NCBI RefSeq assembly: GCF_964340395.1
Contig: NC_135553.1
Location: 26,093,449 to 26,157,448, forward strand
DNA: 64,000 bases
Direction of reading: 5' to 3'
Source of the DNA: Glandiceps talaboti
Lineage: Eukaryota > Hemichordata > Enteropneusta > Spengelidae
Of this stretch, positions 11,214 to 23,242 are shown piece by piece. The notes below the pieces were generated by a model, which saw only the letters and a list, made by a program, of their open reading frames with translations, had not been told where the DNA came from and did no database searches. The position numbers were made by a program, and so were the translations under genes. Positions within the stretch are counted from its first letter, which is position 1, and each line of letters starts with the position of its first letter.

Positions 11214-11260
11214 GTGAATGAATGAGTGAGTGAGTGAGTGAGTGAGTGAGTGAGTGAGTC
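11214..11260. repeat. (GTGA)n microsatellite
   Basis: About ten GTGA/GAAT-type units, 60 bp after the exon-like block. Confidence 0.93.
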
Positions 11261-12366
11261 TCACATTAGTAAATTAGGAACAGCGTGGCAAGGTATTAGA
11301 CATAATGTGGTGGAATGGAGCTGTTGACTTCGGTCCTGAGGTTCAGTTGTGTGCCCATATAGTCCCGGTTGCCAGTTCTGGCTCTCAGCTCAACCAATAA
11401 GACCCAAACGGCATTGGAATAATGCAAACACAAACTCACTGCAAATGCTTTTAAAACTAAACGTGGTAGGATGTAATACTAAAGAAAAGTGGGATGCGAA
11501 GCCAGGACCTCTAATTTTGAGATTTAACAACTCCATCACAGATAAATGATGTTAAAAAATTAAATATTAATATTTTACCAGGGGAGGGTCATATTTTAGA
11601 GAAAGGAGCTCAGGGAGGGTATTAGCACAACGGACTAGGAGGAGGGCCACATTTTGTAACACACACCGGGCTTTATCCCCCCCCCCTTGTAATTATTGAA
11701 GGCTCTCTTAGTTAGCCTAAACCGTGAAAAGGACAGTAATATACTTTCCACACTAACACTCGGGTTGATGTGACCGTTTCACCCAGGATTCGTCATACAT
11801 TGTTTTGAACCAAGTCCGTTATAAACCTGCTAACTGTCTATAAAGTCAGGAGTCATTGTCACGTACTTTGTCAAACCCATACACTGAGAGACCAAATTTT
11901 ATATAAACAATACCACAATTTGTTACTGTCAATTACGCCATATTGTACTGACAATCAAAACAAAAACATACTATCAGTCTCGGAAATAATAACCACACAC
12001 TTTTATATTATTGTTACTTTGCTCACATGAATATCATACCCAATACGGTCGATTATTGTGATCGGAAAATATATGCCAGAAGTTTATGTCATATGCCTAC
12101 TTGAACAAAATTGAAAGATGATCAGCAAAGATAAATATACATCGGAATCAGAAACACTCGGAAACAAGGGAAGATTGATGGACCCACGGCCAAGTCAATG
12201 ATATGAGGAGGAACAAAGACCACTTTGAAATGCAATGACTTTCATCAATAAATAATGCCCTAGTCTAGTTTGGAAACTGGCGACATTGACAGTTTTTTTT
12301 TTATTTCGCACCATTGATTTTGGGACTTTTAAATGCCCAGTTAACTTCAACTTGCATCACGTCTTC
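11261..12366. other. No gene recognised; poly(C) at 11677-11686
   Basis: Unique sequence in which CpG is not depleted (about 9 in 11761-12060 by hand count). No repeat or exon is recognised. The 66-codon frame at 11349-11549 has no family features. Confidence 0.45.
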
Positions 12367-12490
12367 ATAGACTAGACTAGGCTAGACTAGACTAGACTAG
12401 ACTAGACTAGACTAGACTAGACTAGACTAGAATAGAATAGAATAGAATAGATAGATAGATATGTGTGCGCATGTGGGTGCGTGCGTGCGT
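12367..12490. repeat. (CTAGA)n(ATAGA)n microsatellite with GTGC tail
   Basis: About twelve CTAGA pentamers grade into AATAG and ATAG units, then a GTGCGTGCGT stretch. Confidence 0.93.
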
Positions 12491-13210
12491 CCCATCCAAT
12501 ATCAATCAATAGGTAGACACCAGAAATATTTACAAATGTTTTTTTTTTTTTTTTTTAAAATTTATAGACAAGGACAGTGAAGGGACAGTAAGTACACTCT
12601 ATAAACTAGTCACACCTTGACAATAAATATTTTCGACCAACTCAATTAGCACCTGAAATCAGTTTCATGGTTTTGTCTCGGCAACTACACACATCAATAG
12701 TCAGTGTCAGCAAGAGAAACTTACAAATAATAATGAAAAAAATACCATGATACTGAACTTATAATATGTGGTGATAAATCGTATTAACAATACAAATGAA
12801 AAGATGGCGTTTACACCAATAAATTTTGTGCTGAATTGACCAAAATATTTATGTATTTGGGGAGGTAGAGATCATTTCGTTCTTGTTGCCTCGTGACATA
12901 AGAATGGCTAATTTTGGAGAGAAAAGTGTGAGGGGATTCTATTATTTATAACATCGTGCACAAACATTCCGATAATTCCGATGTTTGTAAATATGTCGAA
13001 TACGGAGATTAATGACGCGATACTCTTGAATTCTTATCTTCATAAAAAAGATAACGGTGATAGTTTCTTGTATGACACCTAGATTTTTACAATTTATCTA
13101 ACGTGAAGTACTGACATTTAAAATTTCTTATCTCAAAAGTGATATCAAACGCCCACTTACATATACTTTGTCTTTGAGATATAGGCCATAATGTCTTACT
13201 GTTTTTTAAA

Positions 13211-13241
<31 letters not shown>

Positions 13242-13303
13242 TGTATGTATGTATGTATGTGTGTGTGTATGTATTTATGTATGCATGCATGCATGCATGT
13301 ATG

Positions 13304-13334
<31 letters not shown>

Positions 13335-13352
13335 TATGTATGTATGTAATGT
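13211..13352. repeat. (ATGT)n with central (ATGC)n
   Basis: ATGT units flank a core of about four ATGC units. The structure ATGT-ATGC-ATGT is nearly identical to the array at 13578-13700. Confidence 0.95.
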
Positions 13353-13577
13353 AAAGCAAACGTATAACTTAGGACAATTCTTGAGACATGCAGGAAATTT
13401 AAGAATACTGTAAGGTGTTATTTGCAATATATATACTTTTGGGGTTTTTTGGGTTTTTTTTTTTTGTTTTTTTTCATTCTCCACGATATGTTTTCCTGTG
13501 TACAGTCATGTATATTTTTCTTGTTTTTTGTACGTTACTGATGAGCAGTAATGCTCAAGGTGAATAAATAATTGTAA

Positions 13578-13700
13578 TTGTATGTATGTATGTATGTATG
13601 TATGTATGTATGTATGTATGTATGTATGTATGCATGCATGCATGCATGCATGCATGTATGTATGTATGTATGTATGTATGTATGTATGTATGTATGTATA
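13578..13700. repeat. (ATGT)n with central (ATGC)n, second array
   Basis: Same ATGT-ATGC-ATGT organisation as the array 230 bp upstream, without shared flanking sequence. Tyr-Val-Cys-Met and His-Thr-Tyr-Ile frames are artefacts. Confidence 0.95.
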
Positions 13701-14590
13701 CCGCCAGTACAAACGTTTATATAATGTGTTTTATGTGTGTCATTTACTTTTAAACATTTATTTTACATTCGGCGCCTCCATAGTGTTAGTGATCGGTTCT
13801 TTCTAGACTGAACTATTCGTTCTTTATGTAACAATTATATAAAAAATTACAATGTGTAAAACACGAATGGAGATTAATGAACGGGTTTCTACGATATACT
13901 GCACAATCACTTTGGTTTGGAGCACTCCTTGGTATAGTGGTATAGTACCATATTTGTTTGACAGTTTTGTTTAACTTTCTACCCTCCCCCTACTAGCTGT
14001 AACTTGACATAAATGCACAATGCATTGTTGACGTGATGCAAGACAAGTTACACAAGTGATACATGTATGACCACACTCGTTTGGATCGTGACTTGAGCGC
14101 GAACATTTTACCCAAATCATATTATAATTATGATAAATAACTACCAACTAACAGTGAACGACGACAGATATTAGATTTGACAATGCTTGGTCTAGTTCGC
14201 TGTTGCACATCGATACAACTGTAACTATTAGACAACCACAAATAGACAGTGAACGATGTGATAGCACCCCATACAGTGTCCATTTAGCGATTCAAAATCG
14301 AGAACAGTGTAACATTTTCATAGTCGACGTGTATAACCCCTAGATGTATTGAATATTGATACAAACGTATATAATGTTATCTAAATTCGATATATGGACT
14401 TTGTACACAACGAAGGCAAAGGCTCCGCTTTATAAGTTGAGAGCCTGAATGTCACGTGACAGGATCGATCATTTTGAGCGAAATAAACAAACTAAAGGGG
14501 AAACCAAATACCTGATGTTGTTTTCCCAGCTGATCGATGACATTGTTTGTGACCTGTATAAAACGCAATCATGCATATTCAAAGACAGCC
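13701..14590. other. No gene recognised
   Basis: Unique sequence with CpG present. No exon-like block stands out. Confidence 0.45.
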
Positions 14591-14591
14591 A

Positions 14592-14592
14592 A

Positions 14593-14631
<39 letters not shown>

Positions 14632-14650
14632 AAATATTAACGCCAATATA

Positions 14651-14687
<37 letters not shown>

Positions 14688-14720
14688 GCACGCACGCACG
14701 CACACGCACACACACACAGT
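14592..14720. repeat. (TGTC)n and (AC)n/(ACGC)n microsatellites
   Basis: Ten TGTC units at 14592-14632, a 20-bp spacer, then about 70 bp of CA with CACG interruptions. Confidence 0.95.
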
Positions 14721-15064
14721 TCATATTGTGTACTAATACACGTTCGTTCAAATTTTCTGAAATTGTTAGACTGTTACGTGATTCGGTAAAAGTTGCTTCA
14801 TAAAATCAACACAAATTTTCCCTAAATATAGATTAAATACATGTAATATTGACACAGTAACAAGATGTATAATATTGGCCTAATTTTAGATAATACATTT
14901 ATGATTGAGGGATCACTAGTCAATGTGGATTTCATCCTACTGTTCACCCAACTGTTCGTTTAATGCTTTTAAAAATACACTCTGGGAGGAACGAAAATTT
15001 AACAAGGCAGTTGCAGTTCTCTGTAACATCTCTTTCTGTCTAACATTATGCTATCAAACTTACA

Positions 15065-15290
15065 CTAGTTGTAACTGGGCTATTATTTTTTCTATCAGAC
15101 AACCAACAACATATTCACTGAAAATGTTTAAAACACATTGTACAAGTCAATTAAAGGTCTATTTTAGTAGTAGTATTGTTAAAAGTTGAAGTAGTGATTC
15201 ATTGGGGTGCTGTTTTTGGGGTGCAGGCCCCCCCAAAAATCAATTTCATTGGATATATTGCACCATAATTTGTTAACTGCTAGCTGCACA
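15065..15290 (+). repeat. Dispersed repeat family A, copy 2
   Basis: Starts CACTAGTTGTAACTGGGCTA, contains CAGACAACCAACAACATATT and TCAATTAAAGGTCTATTTTA, and ends with a GGGGTGCAGGCCC block followed by AAATCAATTTCATTGGATAT. This is the most complete copy in the window and defines the family at about 225 bp. Confidence 0.75.
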
Positions 15291-15479
15291 AGTATGTTAT
15301 TAAACCCACATGTGGTTCAATACTGACTGTACAGTGACAAAATAGTTTATAGCTTTAAAGTGGCCAATTGGAATTTTTATTCATAAAACAACTCACTATG
15401 TTTTCCTTCTTGAAAAAACTAAAAAGCAAAAAATAGTCATAAAAAGTAATAAAATAAACCCTCTAAAAACAACGTTTAA

Positions 15480-16497
15480 TTTTTATCATCTCGGATCGAG
15501 GTTATTTAATCGAGAACGAATTCCCCCCTTTGTATTTCAATGTGAATGAAATAAGAACGGGCACGAGACGATAGCGACGTCCTAAAAATTGTTACAATAC
15601 GGTAGGTGTGTTGCAGCACCGTCAATAAGCCGCCACACAGCAAACTTAATCGCAATCTAACCATCTAAGTGAGTGTCTACGTTCGTGAAGTCTTCAATGA
15701 TATAAGCTTTAGTCGGTGTTTAGTATGGGCAGGCTAACATCATATCCAGTTTTCAGGGGCTAGCTGATCATTTGCACTGTCGGGGTATGAACACCTAATG
15801 AAAAAGACTCATTACTCTGTGACGTCACTTATTATTAATGAACGAAAAATTAAATAGTGGCATGCGTTCTATTATAATTTGGAGGGTTCGGGGAGATCCG
15901 GGGGTTCATATGTTTCCCCCTACCCACTCGGATCGCGGAAGGTAAGTTTCTTTATATTTGCGGCGAAAATAATTACAGTACATGCTGAAGGGACCCGATA
16001 CATAAGCTTACCCGATGCATAACATAACATGTTTATCCAATCAAAGAAATATTCTCATCATAGTAAACATAATACATGTTATACACAATTTTGTGGGTAT
16101 CTGCACAGTATCAATATGTACAATCAGATCATTCAAAAATAAAATATAATGAATTTCGCAGAAAATATAATAGTTTTCGAGATCGACGAGCAAGCACTGA
16201 CGAAAGATTTATCATTTAATAATCGCTTGTAAATTTACATTTCGTTTTTAGATTTCCGCTTGTAATAATAGTGATGTGCATAGCATAGTGCTTTCTCACA
16301 CTTATAACTTACAATCTTTACACACATACCAGTATACTTGGGCGATCATGCATGATTTTCGAACTTTGAAATATGTATATCGAGCGAGTAAAACCCTGTG
16401 CCTCTTGTCTAGGGTTGACACCCCTGTGGGCGTTGCTATCATTTCGTGCATGCATACACATCGTAATCTTGTCAGTTCCAGCAGACGATATGTGAAC
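15480..16497 (+). promoter_or_regulatory. CpG-containing promoter-like region
   Basis: This kilobase has more CpG and G+C than the DNA after it. A perfect CRE palindrome TGACGTCA sits at 15820-15827, and a perfect donor GCGGAAG|GTAAGT at 15941/15942 could end an untranslated first exon. An acceptor-like CTTGTCAG or TTCCAGCAG just before 16486 could join it to the coding exon. This is the expected layout for a 5' UTR exon plus coding exon, but neither the start site nor the splice is proven. Confidence 0.45.
15820..15827. promoter_or_regulatory. CRE palindrome TGACGTCA
   Basis: A perfect cAMP-response element, the CREB/ATF binding consensus. It lies 114 bp before the candidate first-exon donor and about 670 bp before the ATG. 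Identical words at 6054 and 30241 have no obvious gene context, so the word alone is not specific. Confidence 0.45.
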
Positions 16498-16616
16498 ATG
16501 GCAGCGAAGGACTCAACGAAATCGCTGCGGCGGATGGCGAGCAGAACTTTGAGCATTGAGAGACATCCCGTGGAAAAGGAGGCAAATTTACTGACGAAGG
16601 AGCTTAGTAACGAAAG
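16498..16616 (+). CDS. First coding exon of an unidentified gene (partial)
   Basis: The ATG at 16498 has A at -3 and G at +4. The frame reads MAAKDSTKSLRRMASRTLS, continues IERHPVEKEANLLTKELSNE, and reaches AAAG|GTAGGA at 16616/16617. Reading on into the donor meets TAG at once, as expected for an exon-intron join. The exon ends after two bases of a codon. The peptide is basic, then charged and helix-prone. RRMAS and SRTLS are basophilic-kinase-like sites typical of a regulatory N-terminus. The frame is open upstream to 16276, so an earlier start (for example at MHTHRN) cannot be excluded. The strongest contextual support is that CpG falls sharply within about 0.8 kb downstream, as expected where a methylated gene body begins. 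No family is recognised. Confidence 0.5.
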
Positions 16617-17399
16617 GTAGGATTTTTTTTTGAGTAAAAATACTCATCTATATCATATTAGTTTTTATAGTTCATAATGTAGTGTGATCGTGTTGCCGTG
16701 ATTGGCATCGATCGATCACACAGTGCATGTTCACATTTCCGATGTCAGTCGAGCTCTCTTGAGCTCTCTGCTTTCGTAATCCCAAGTCTCTCATAGATCT
16801 TAAGAAGTTTTGCTCAAAAGCAGCGCTTGTCTCAGTGAACTCTAAGTTTGGATTTGAGATCTGAAATTGAACGGCGAGTGTTGAAATCGAAACATGGCGC
16901 TAACGGTTCGTCTGTATTTAAAACTATTATATACATGCAGCGCAGCGTACACGTGTGATTTGATTTGTCCGTATACTTCATCATTGTCATTTTGAATCAA
17001 TGAAAATGTACGTAAGCAACAGGTTGTGTGTAAAGCACTGGATTTTGAACCGACTATCGTAAGGACAATAATCGTGAAAACGGTAACGGTGAATCAAAAC
17101 CAACGGAAACACCTGAAGACTCCGTAATGCAAACACGGAAGCGAATCGGATATATCTTGTTTCCTTGAGCGATGTATTTTGCTGAAATAAAAACTGACGC
17201 CCATGGACTGAGTCGTGGTGGGCGAATAGAGTTGCGTGGTGTTTCACGGAAACTGATATAATTGTGAAAACGATAGTAACTGATTCGATGTCAGATAATG
17301 TATGATGTGACACTAAAGACTCGAGTCGTGAAAGTGAGCGTCGTCAATGTAGGAATAGGAAAGAGTGATCCTAGCACAACAAGCAACTCTATTATTGTC

Positions 17400-18910
17400 T
17401 TGCTGTAACGTTGTGTTGTAATTGTATTTATGAATGAAGCTGTGACCTTAATATTGGGGTGACCATTCATATTAAGAATAATCTTGATGGATCGATTATT
17501 TGTGTGACCTCAACAATTTATATTGTATGATGACAGTATTAAACTAGAGGGAGGAGGGGGAATTGACAAACCGTATAGTTAGTTGTACTGTCTACAATTT
17601 AGGTTTACACGAATCCATATGCAAGTTTGACTTTTCCTTCCTCTGTCACCATGGTTTCCAAACCTTACAAGCACACTGTAGAAGTATTAAAGTTCAGTTG
17701 GTTAATTTAATAAACAAACTAAAGGACAAATTTATCCAAACATTCCATTTCACAATTCTTAATAAGTTATTTGCATTGTCTTTGTTATATTCAAATATGG
17801 ATATTAAAATGCATGAATACTATGAATTATGCAAGCTGACCAATTGGTATAATTTGTTGACATTGTGAAATTCAGGAAAGGGTAATCAGTTAATAATGTA
17901 TGCTGTTATATAATACAAAAGACATTGGTGTGTATTGATATTTTTTAGGTTCGTTTCTTATCAAATTTCCGTCATCTTACAGTGTGGATAATGATCTAGT
18001 GGTCCTTGGATAATTGGGACTAGATGTATTAGTCTGTATACAATATTACAGAATGATCAATTTGAACATTTGTGTATCTCCTGGCCTATCCCTTGGTAAT
18101 TACTTGTGCAAATATGATATAAAATGTGAAACAAGGTTACAGAGATTAGTTATTACATTGCAAATCACTTCATTCATCATAATTTCAATCATGAAATGAT
18201 AGGTTTGTTGATTGGTTTGCCGGCTGTTTTGTGTCGTGTTATTAGACTTGAATATATACAAAAGATTCAACTACATGTACAGTATATATATAGTCAATTT
18301 TTGAGATATTATCAGAGGATATGGGTGTCATCAATTTTAGTATCTAGCATTACAGATAGAGGTAAATGTAAAATCACTATGTGTGGGTTTGTTATCAAGC
18401 CTGGACAGGTATGGATTTTTCAAAAAAAAAAGATGTATTTTATGGTCATTTAAATAGATTAGTATGTCATGTCCTACAAGGTGAATTGCCAACAGTTTAT
18501 TTTAGTTTGTGTAAAAATAGAAAGAAATGACATTATATTAAACTATTTCTTTTTGAAGTAGCAAATTTACTATCAGTTTGTTCCTCCATCATAATCTTTC
18601 TAAAGAGTCTTAGATGGTATAAAGCTAGCGAGGGCAAACCCCAGCAAGGGGGGGGGGGGTGTATTCACATAGTACAGGTACATTCCTATGTATTGCAGTT
18701 TTGATCCCCCTCCCCTTTTTCAACTCTCATGTAGACTTTTGATGCTTAATTTTTTAAAGCATATGTAGAGATTTGACCACGTCTTAGTTTCAAGGTTTGC
18801 TGATTTTCAAATTTTTCTTAGGTTTTTGACATAAACGTTCTGGCAAAATGTAGACCTTTGACCCCTAGTTTTTGAATTGCCATAGCCTTTGTACTTGTAA
18901 TTTGAATCCA
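17400..18910. other. No gene recognised; poly(G) at 18648-18659
   Basis: AT-rich, CpG-poor sequence. Open frames of 61-101 codons are AT-rich and have no family features. A 12-base G run is followed by a C-rich stretch at about 18706. Confidence 0.45.
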
Positions 18911-18913
18911 CCA

Positions 18914-18988
18914 GGGTACACCTGTACCCATTACCCAGCTGACTACCCCGGGGTACACCTGTACCCATTACCCAGCTGACTACCCCTG
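18914..18988. repeat. 37-bp direct duplication
   Basis: Two copies of a segment starting GGGTACACCTGTACCC (itself an inverted repeat) and ending CAGCTGACTACCCC, offset 37 bp. Confidence 0.93.
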
Positions 18989-18989
18989 G

Positions 18990-20003
18990 GGGAAACACGG
19001 CATGGTTTTTGAATATCTTAATATTGTTATTGTGACCTAAATATAATAAATCATTTTGCTAGATTATGTTGGAATAATATAGTATTTGTATAATTGCTAA
19101 TGAAAATCAGTAAATATTGACAACTGTTGTACTGTTGACATCCACACAGTTGGTAAAAATTAATAAATGTAGGACAATATGATAGTACATGTATAAATGT
19201 CATTTACTTGTATGTGTATTAGTCATACAAGTAATTGTAGGGACATTTTCAGTTTGAAAATCAAAACTTGAAGGAACATATGGCTGAGACATCCACAATA
19301 TTTCACTGTAACATATTAATTTTCTGAGTCCTAGAAATTTAACCAATACACACAATATATTTTGATAAGCTGAAAGATTTCATATTTATTTTCTGTTAAT
19401 AAAATTATAACCCAAAGGAACTTGTTATTCAAGCAATGTTTATAATTTTTTCCTTGGTTTTCAAATTTGAAGGTTCATGTTATTGTTGGTGAATTCTGAA
19501 AGTGATGTATCCCTGTGAGTGTTGGTCAACTATCTGCTAAATGACAATAAAGATAAAATACATATATAAATGCAGTACATGACTGCAACTTCTGTTTTTG
19601 CTATCTTTTTTCAACCCTTCATATACTGATAGATTTAATACAGTTGATAACTGCAATAACAATTGTTGAATTTACTTTTTTTGTACAATTTGTTTTTGAG
19701 AAGTTGACATTGATGATGTAAGCTATAGGGGTATATTTTTAATTATGATATGACAGGCTAGTATACATGTATGTGAGTCTGTATGAAATTGAATTTTGAT
19801 GAAACCATTCATCTTTGAAAAATGAATTATAGATACATATGAAATGCAGACAAGTACAGGTCATACTGGCAGATGAAAATGGTTCATAATGATTATTTGT
19901 TGACACTGCAATACCAAATCCATCATGCTTTATCCTGAGATTACTAATAATGGTTATCCTTTCATACCTTGCTGTATAATGGCACAAATAAACAGCCTCA
20001 TAC
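18990..20003. other. No gene recognised
   Basis: CpG-poor unique sequence. Confidence 0.45.
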
Positions 20004-20123
20004 ATTATTATTTTATTTTATTTTATTTTATTTTATTTTATTTTATTTTATTTTATTTTATTTTATTTTATTTTATTTTATTTTATTTTATTTTATTTTA
20101 TTTTATTTTATTTTATTTTATAT
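20004..20123. repeat. (TTTTA)n microsatellite, about 23 units
   Basis: An almost perfect pentanucleotide run of about 120 bp. The Phe-Ile-Leu-Phe-Tyr frames through it are artefacts. Confidence 0.98.
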
Positions 20124-22539
20124 TAAGTTTTGGTATTTTTATGGTTCAATAATCCTCATAACAGACTGTGCTGGTTGTTGTCTCATTAATAGCTTTACAG
20201 TGAGATTTTACAACAATTTTATATTAAGCATACATTTACAGGTGAAAGGCAATGCTAATTTTAATACTATGCCCTGGGAAAAAGTAGCACTTATGTAATA
20301 TTAAAGGCACTTTTGGATATTTTCATTTAGACTATATTTTCATTAATCATGTACTGTCAACAAAAAATACCTTTCTCTTGGATTTATATATATTTTCTTG
20401 ACATCAGTAAATAGAGAATATACAATACTAAAAAACAAAACAGCTGAATCCCATTTTCAGGGAAAATAACAGTTCCGTATACATGGTGCAACGTAATTAT
20501 CGAAAATCCGGAAATACTGCATTTCCACTGTGTGACCGTCATGTAAACGAAACTGGAAACAGCCTTTTTAATTTTATGCAGTGTCCTTGAGAGTCACTAG
20601 AAAGAGACTAAGTTATGGATGTCCCATCAACTAATAGTAATGTTGTCTATAAGTATGTGATTAATACAGGTAGTAACAATTAAAACACTTCAAGTTATAG
20701 AAATGTTATTTTCTTCAAGTTAAATAATATTTGTACAACAGGGTCATTTTAGAAAATGGTTGTGTTCTTTTTGCAAGACCTTTATTAGCTTTAAAAATTG
20801 TTGGTTTGTTTTATTATTTATTTAAAAATAAAGAAAATAATCCAAGCATCTAATTTAAGTGTAAACTATAAATTGATTTAAAATAGTTGTTTTAAATAGC
20901 ACATGTATTACACTTTCAGAGATGTTTTCTTGGTCTGTCTTTCTATTCAGGCTTTCAGGCCATTGTCAGATTCACAGTCGTGTGTTACATGTATTTTACA
21001 AAAAAATTCTCTAGATATCTGCATTAACTATTAGACGAGTTGTTAATGAATCATGAGAAACAGAAGGAGTGTTGGTGTCATCTATAATATCCAGATGTTG
21101 ATACTATTGCAGCTCACCACGATCCTATCAAATGAAACGACAGACTTACACACTTGAACCCTTTACTCACTGCTCTACAAAATATTCTCTCTAAATCCTT
21201 CCATCTCCAGGGAAACTGTAGTGTTGTTCTGTGCTATACATAGAAGAACGTGGACTAGAAAACTAATTGGGCTAGATGGAAAGTGGAAAATCCATGTTTT
21301 TTATGTGTGTAATTGCTGCATATGAATGGTATGTGCTATGTCTTGTAAACATGGTTTATTGCTCAGACCTAGTCATTTTGTCGGCTGAAATAACCTATTG
21401 TCAATAGTTCTGCTGTAAGGTAACCTGTTTCCTATGTCAAGCAAATCTAATTACCTGCATTATAGAAATTTGTAAAATATGACAGGGACCTTGTCACAGG
21501 TTTACTTTCATAGCTGAAAGCCAACAATTTATAGTCTTCAGTATTCACACACACAAAGTCTAATGGTAATAGAATCTGATGAAGGAACGTGTACATTCCT
21601 ACTTTTTTTTGTTCAAGACGCTATCAATATAGTCTAGTAACTATACATGTGGTCATTTTCTATGATCTCTTTCTCCACCGTAGTCAAATGGTTTTCTTTC
21701 ACACGATATATGCCTTTCCTACCACCGACAGCAATAGTTAATGCTATTGAAGTGTTGATGTAAATGTGATGATGTGATATCCTGATGTCATTTCCATTCA
21801 AACTCTAAGTTGAATTTGTAGTATAAAACTGAACGAAGTAAACAATTACAACCTGCTTGTCAGTGTGTGATGGATTACTACTGACATGCGCTGTTCACCA
21901 GCAGATTTAGGTAGATTGTGGCAGAATTTGTCCATTTGACTATACATGGAGAGAGAGATTGTAGAAAACAACAACATGTATAGTTTCTAGATAGATATTG
22001 CTGGTTGTTTTACCTTTGTTGAATTGCAAGTACATCATGTCGACAATGAATGTATTGAAGAAATGATATTTTAATATCGTTGATAAATAGTATCGGTTGT
22101 TAGAAATATTGGATTCAGATGTTATTCACAGTGCAATATTTTTCCCATTTGAGTCAGACTGAATGGAAAAAAAATTCAAAATTTTTTGATGAACATACAC
22201 ATACATAAAATGAATTACTTGAAATTATTGAATTCATCATCTTGTTAATTCTATTTCTGATAGTCTCTGTACCTAGAGACATAGTACTAGTTTGAAAAGA
22301 ATGGATTGTCAACTTAATTAAATTCAAATGTCAAGATTTTGATAGGTTAAATTAAAAAAAAAAAAGATTGATGAGAGGTATGTTACATGTAGATACTTGG
22401 CAGTGTTTATTACATGGTCAACAAACTATGATGACAATATACTTGAAATGCTCAGCTTACGGTTAATATCAACTGAAAATGTTTTACAATCAATTTCTCA
22501 CCAAAAATTATGATAAAAAATGGTGGTTTTCATCAACTC
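20124..22539. other. No gene recognised
   Basis: CpG-poor, AT-rich, apparently unique sequence with several A- or T-runs. No exon-like block is supported. Confidence 0.45.
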
Positions 22540-23140
22540 TTGGGAACTTTTTTGTTAGACTGATTTCTTGTCAATTTGTTTAATTTAAAATTTTTTTTTT
22601 TTTATAGATTATTTTAGTTTATTTTGGCAAATATCAATTTTATTTTACACTGGGGCATTTCTGCCAAATTGTTTGATAACAAAGCATAGTATTAGTTTTC
22701 TTCTACTTTTTGGAACAGTCAATGAATGCTACATTGTTGGAACCATGAACATTATATTCTCCATTAGTTTTTGGAAGATCTCAACTTTATCTTACAAATG
22801 GTATTAGCCACTCTTTTTTTGCCAAATAGTGAGATGAATCAAAAAAAAAAATTTCTGTCACTTTTTGGCCAATATCAACTTTCAATATTTTAGACTTTTG
22901 CTTTTCAGCCCAAAATGTGATATGAAATTCTTCAGTTTTTTTACCACATTTTGGCAAATCTCAGTTGTATTTTAGACTAGCACTTTCCAACCCCAAATAT
23001 GTGTGAAATGTTTTTATATAATATTTTGACACATATGTATTTCATATTAGATTGGCACTTTCCGTGCCAATTTGTTTGAGAGATGTTCTTGGTTTTTCTC
23101 TTGCTTTTTAACAAATACAAACTTTACTTCAGACCAGATA
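22540..23140. repeat. Ancient ~110-bp satellite, about 5 diverged units
   Basis: Each unit has TTTTGGCAAATATCAACTTT, then ATTTTAGACT, GGCACTTT, CCAAAT and GTGAGATGAAT-like words, with many substitutions and indels. It ends 85 bp before the younger 50-bp array. The degree of decay suggests great age. Confidence 0.7.
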
Positions 23141-23242
23141 TGCAGAAATAATCTTTATTTATTGACGTGTGACAAATATGAATATAGAGTAAACAAATAA
23201 AATTCATGATGAGGTAACAATGTATTCATTAATTTTTGAAAG

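Noticed and set aside
16302-16556. 84-codon minus-strand frame opposite the first exon
   Set aside because: It overlaps the better-supported plus-strand exon and has no splice or family support.
16987-17313. 108-codon minus-strand frame
   Set aside because: No start context, domain or splice support, and its composition matches translated non-coding DNA.
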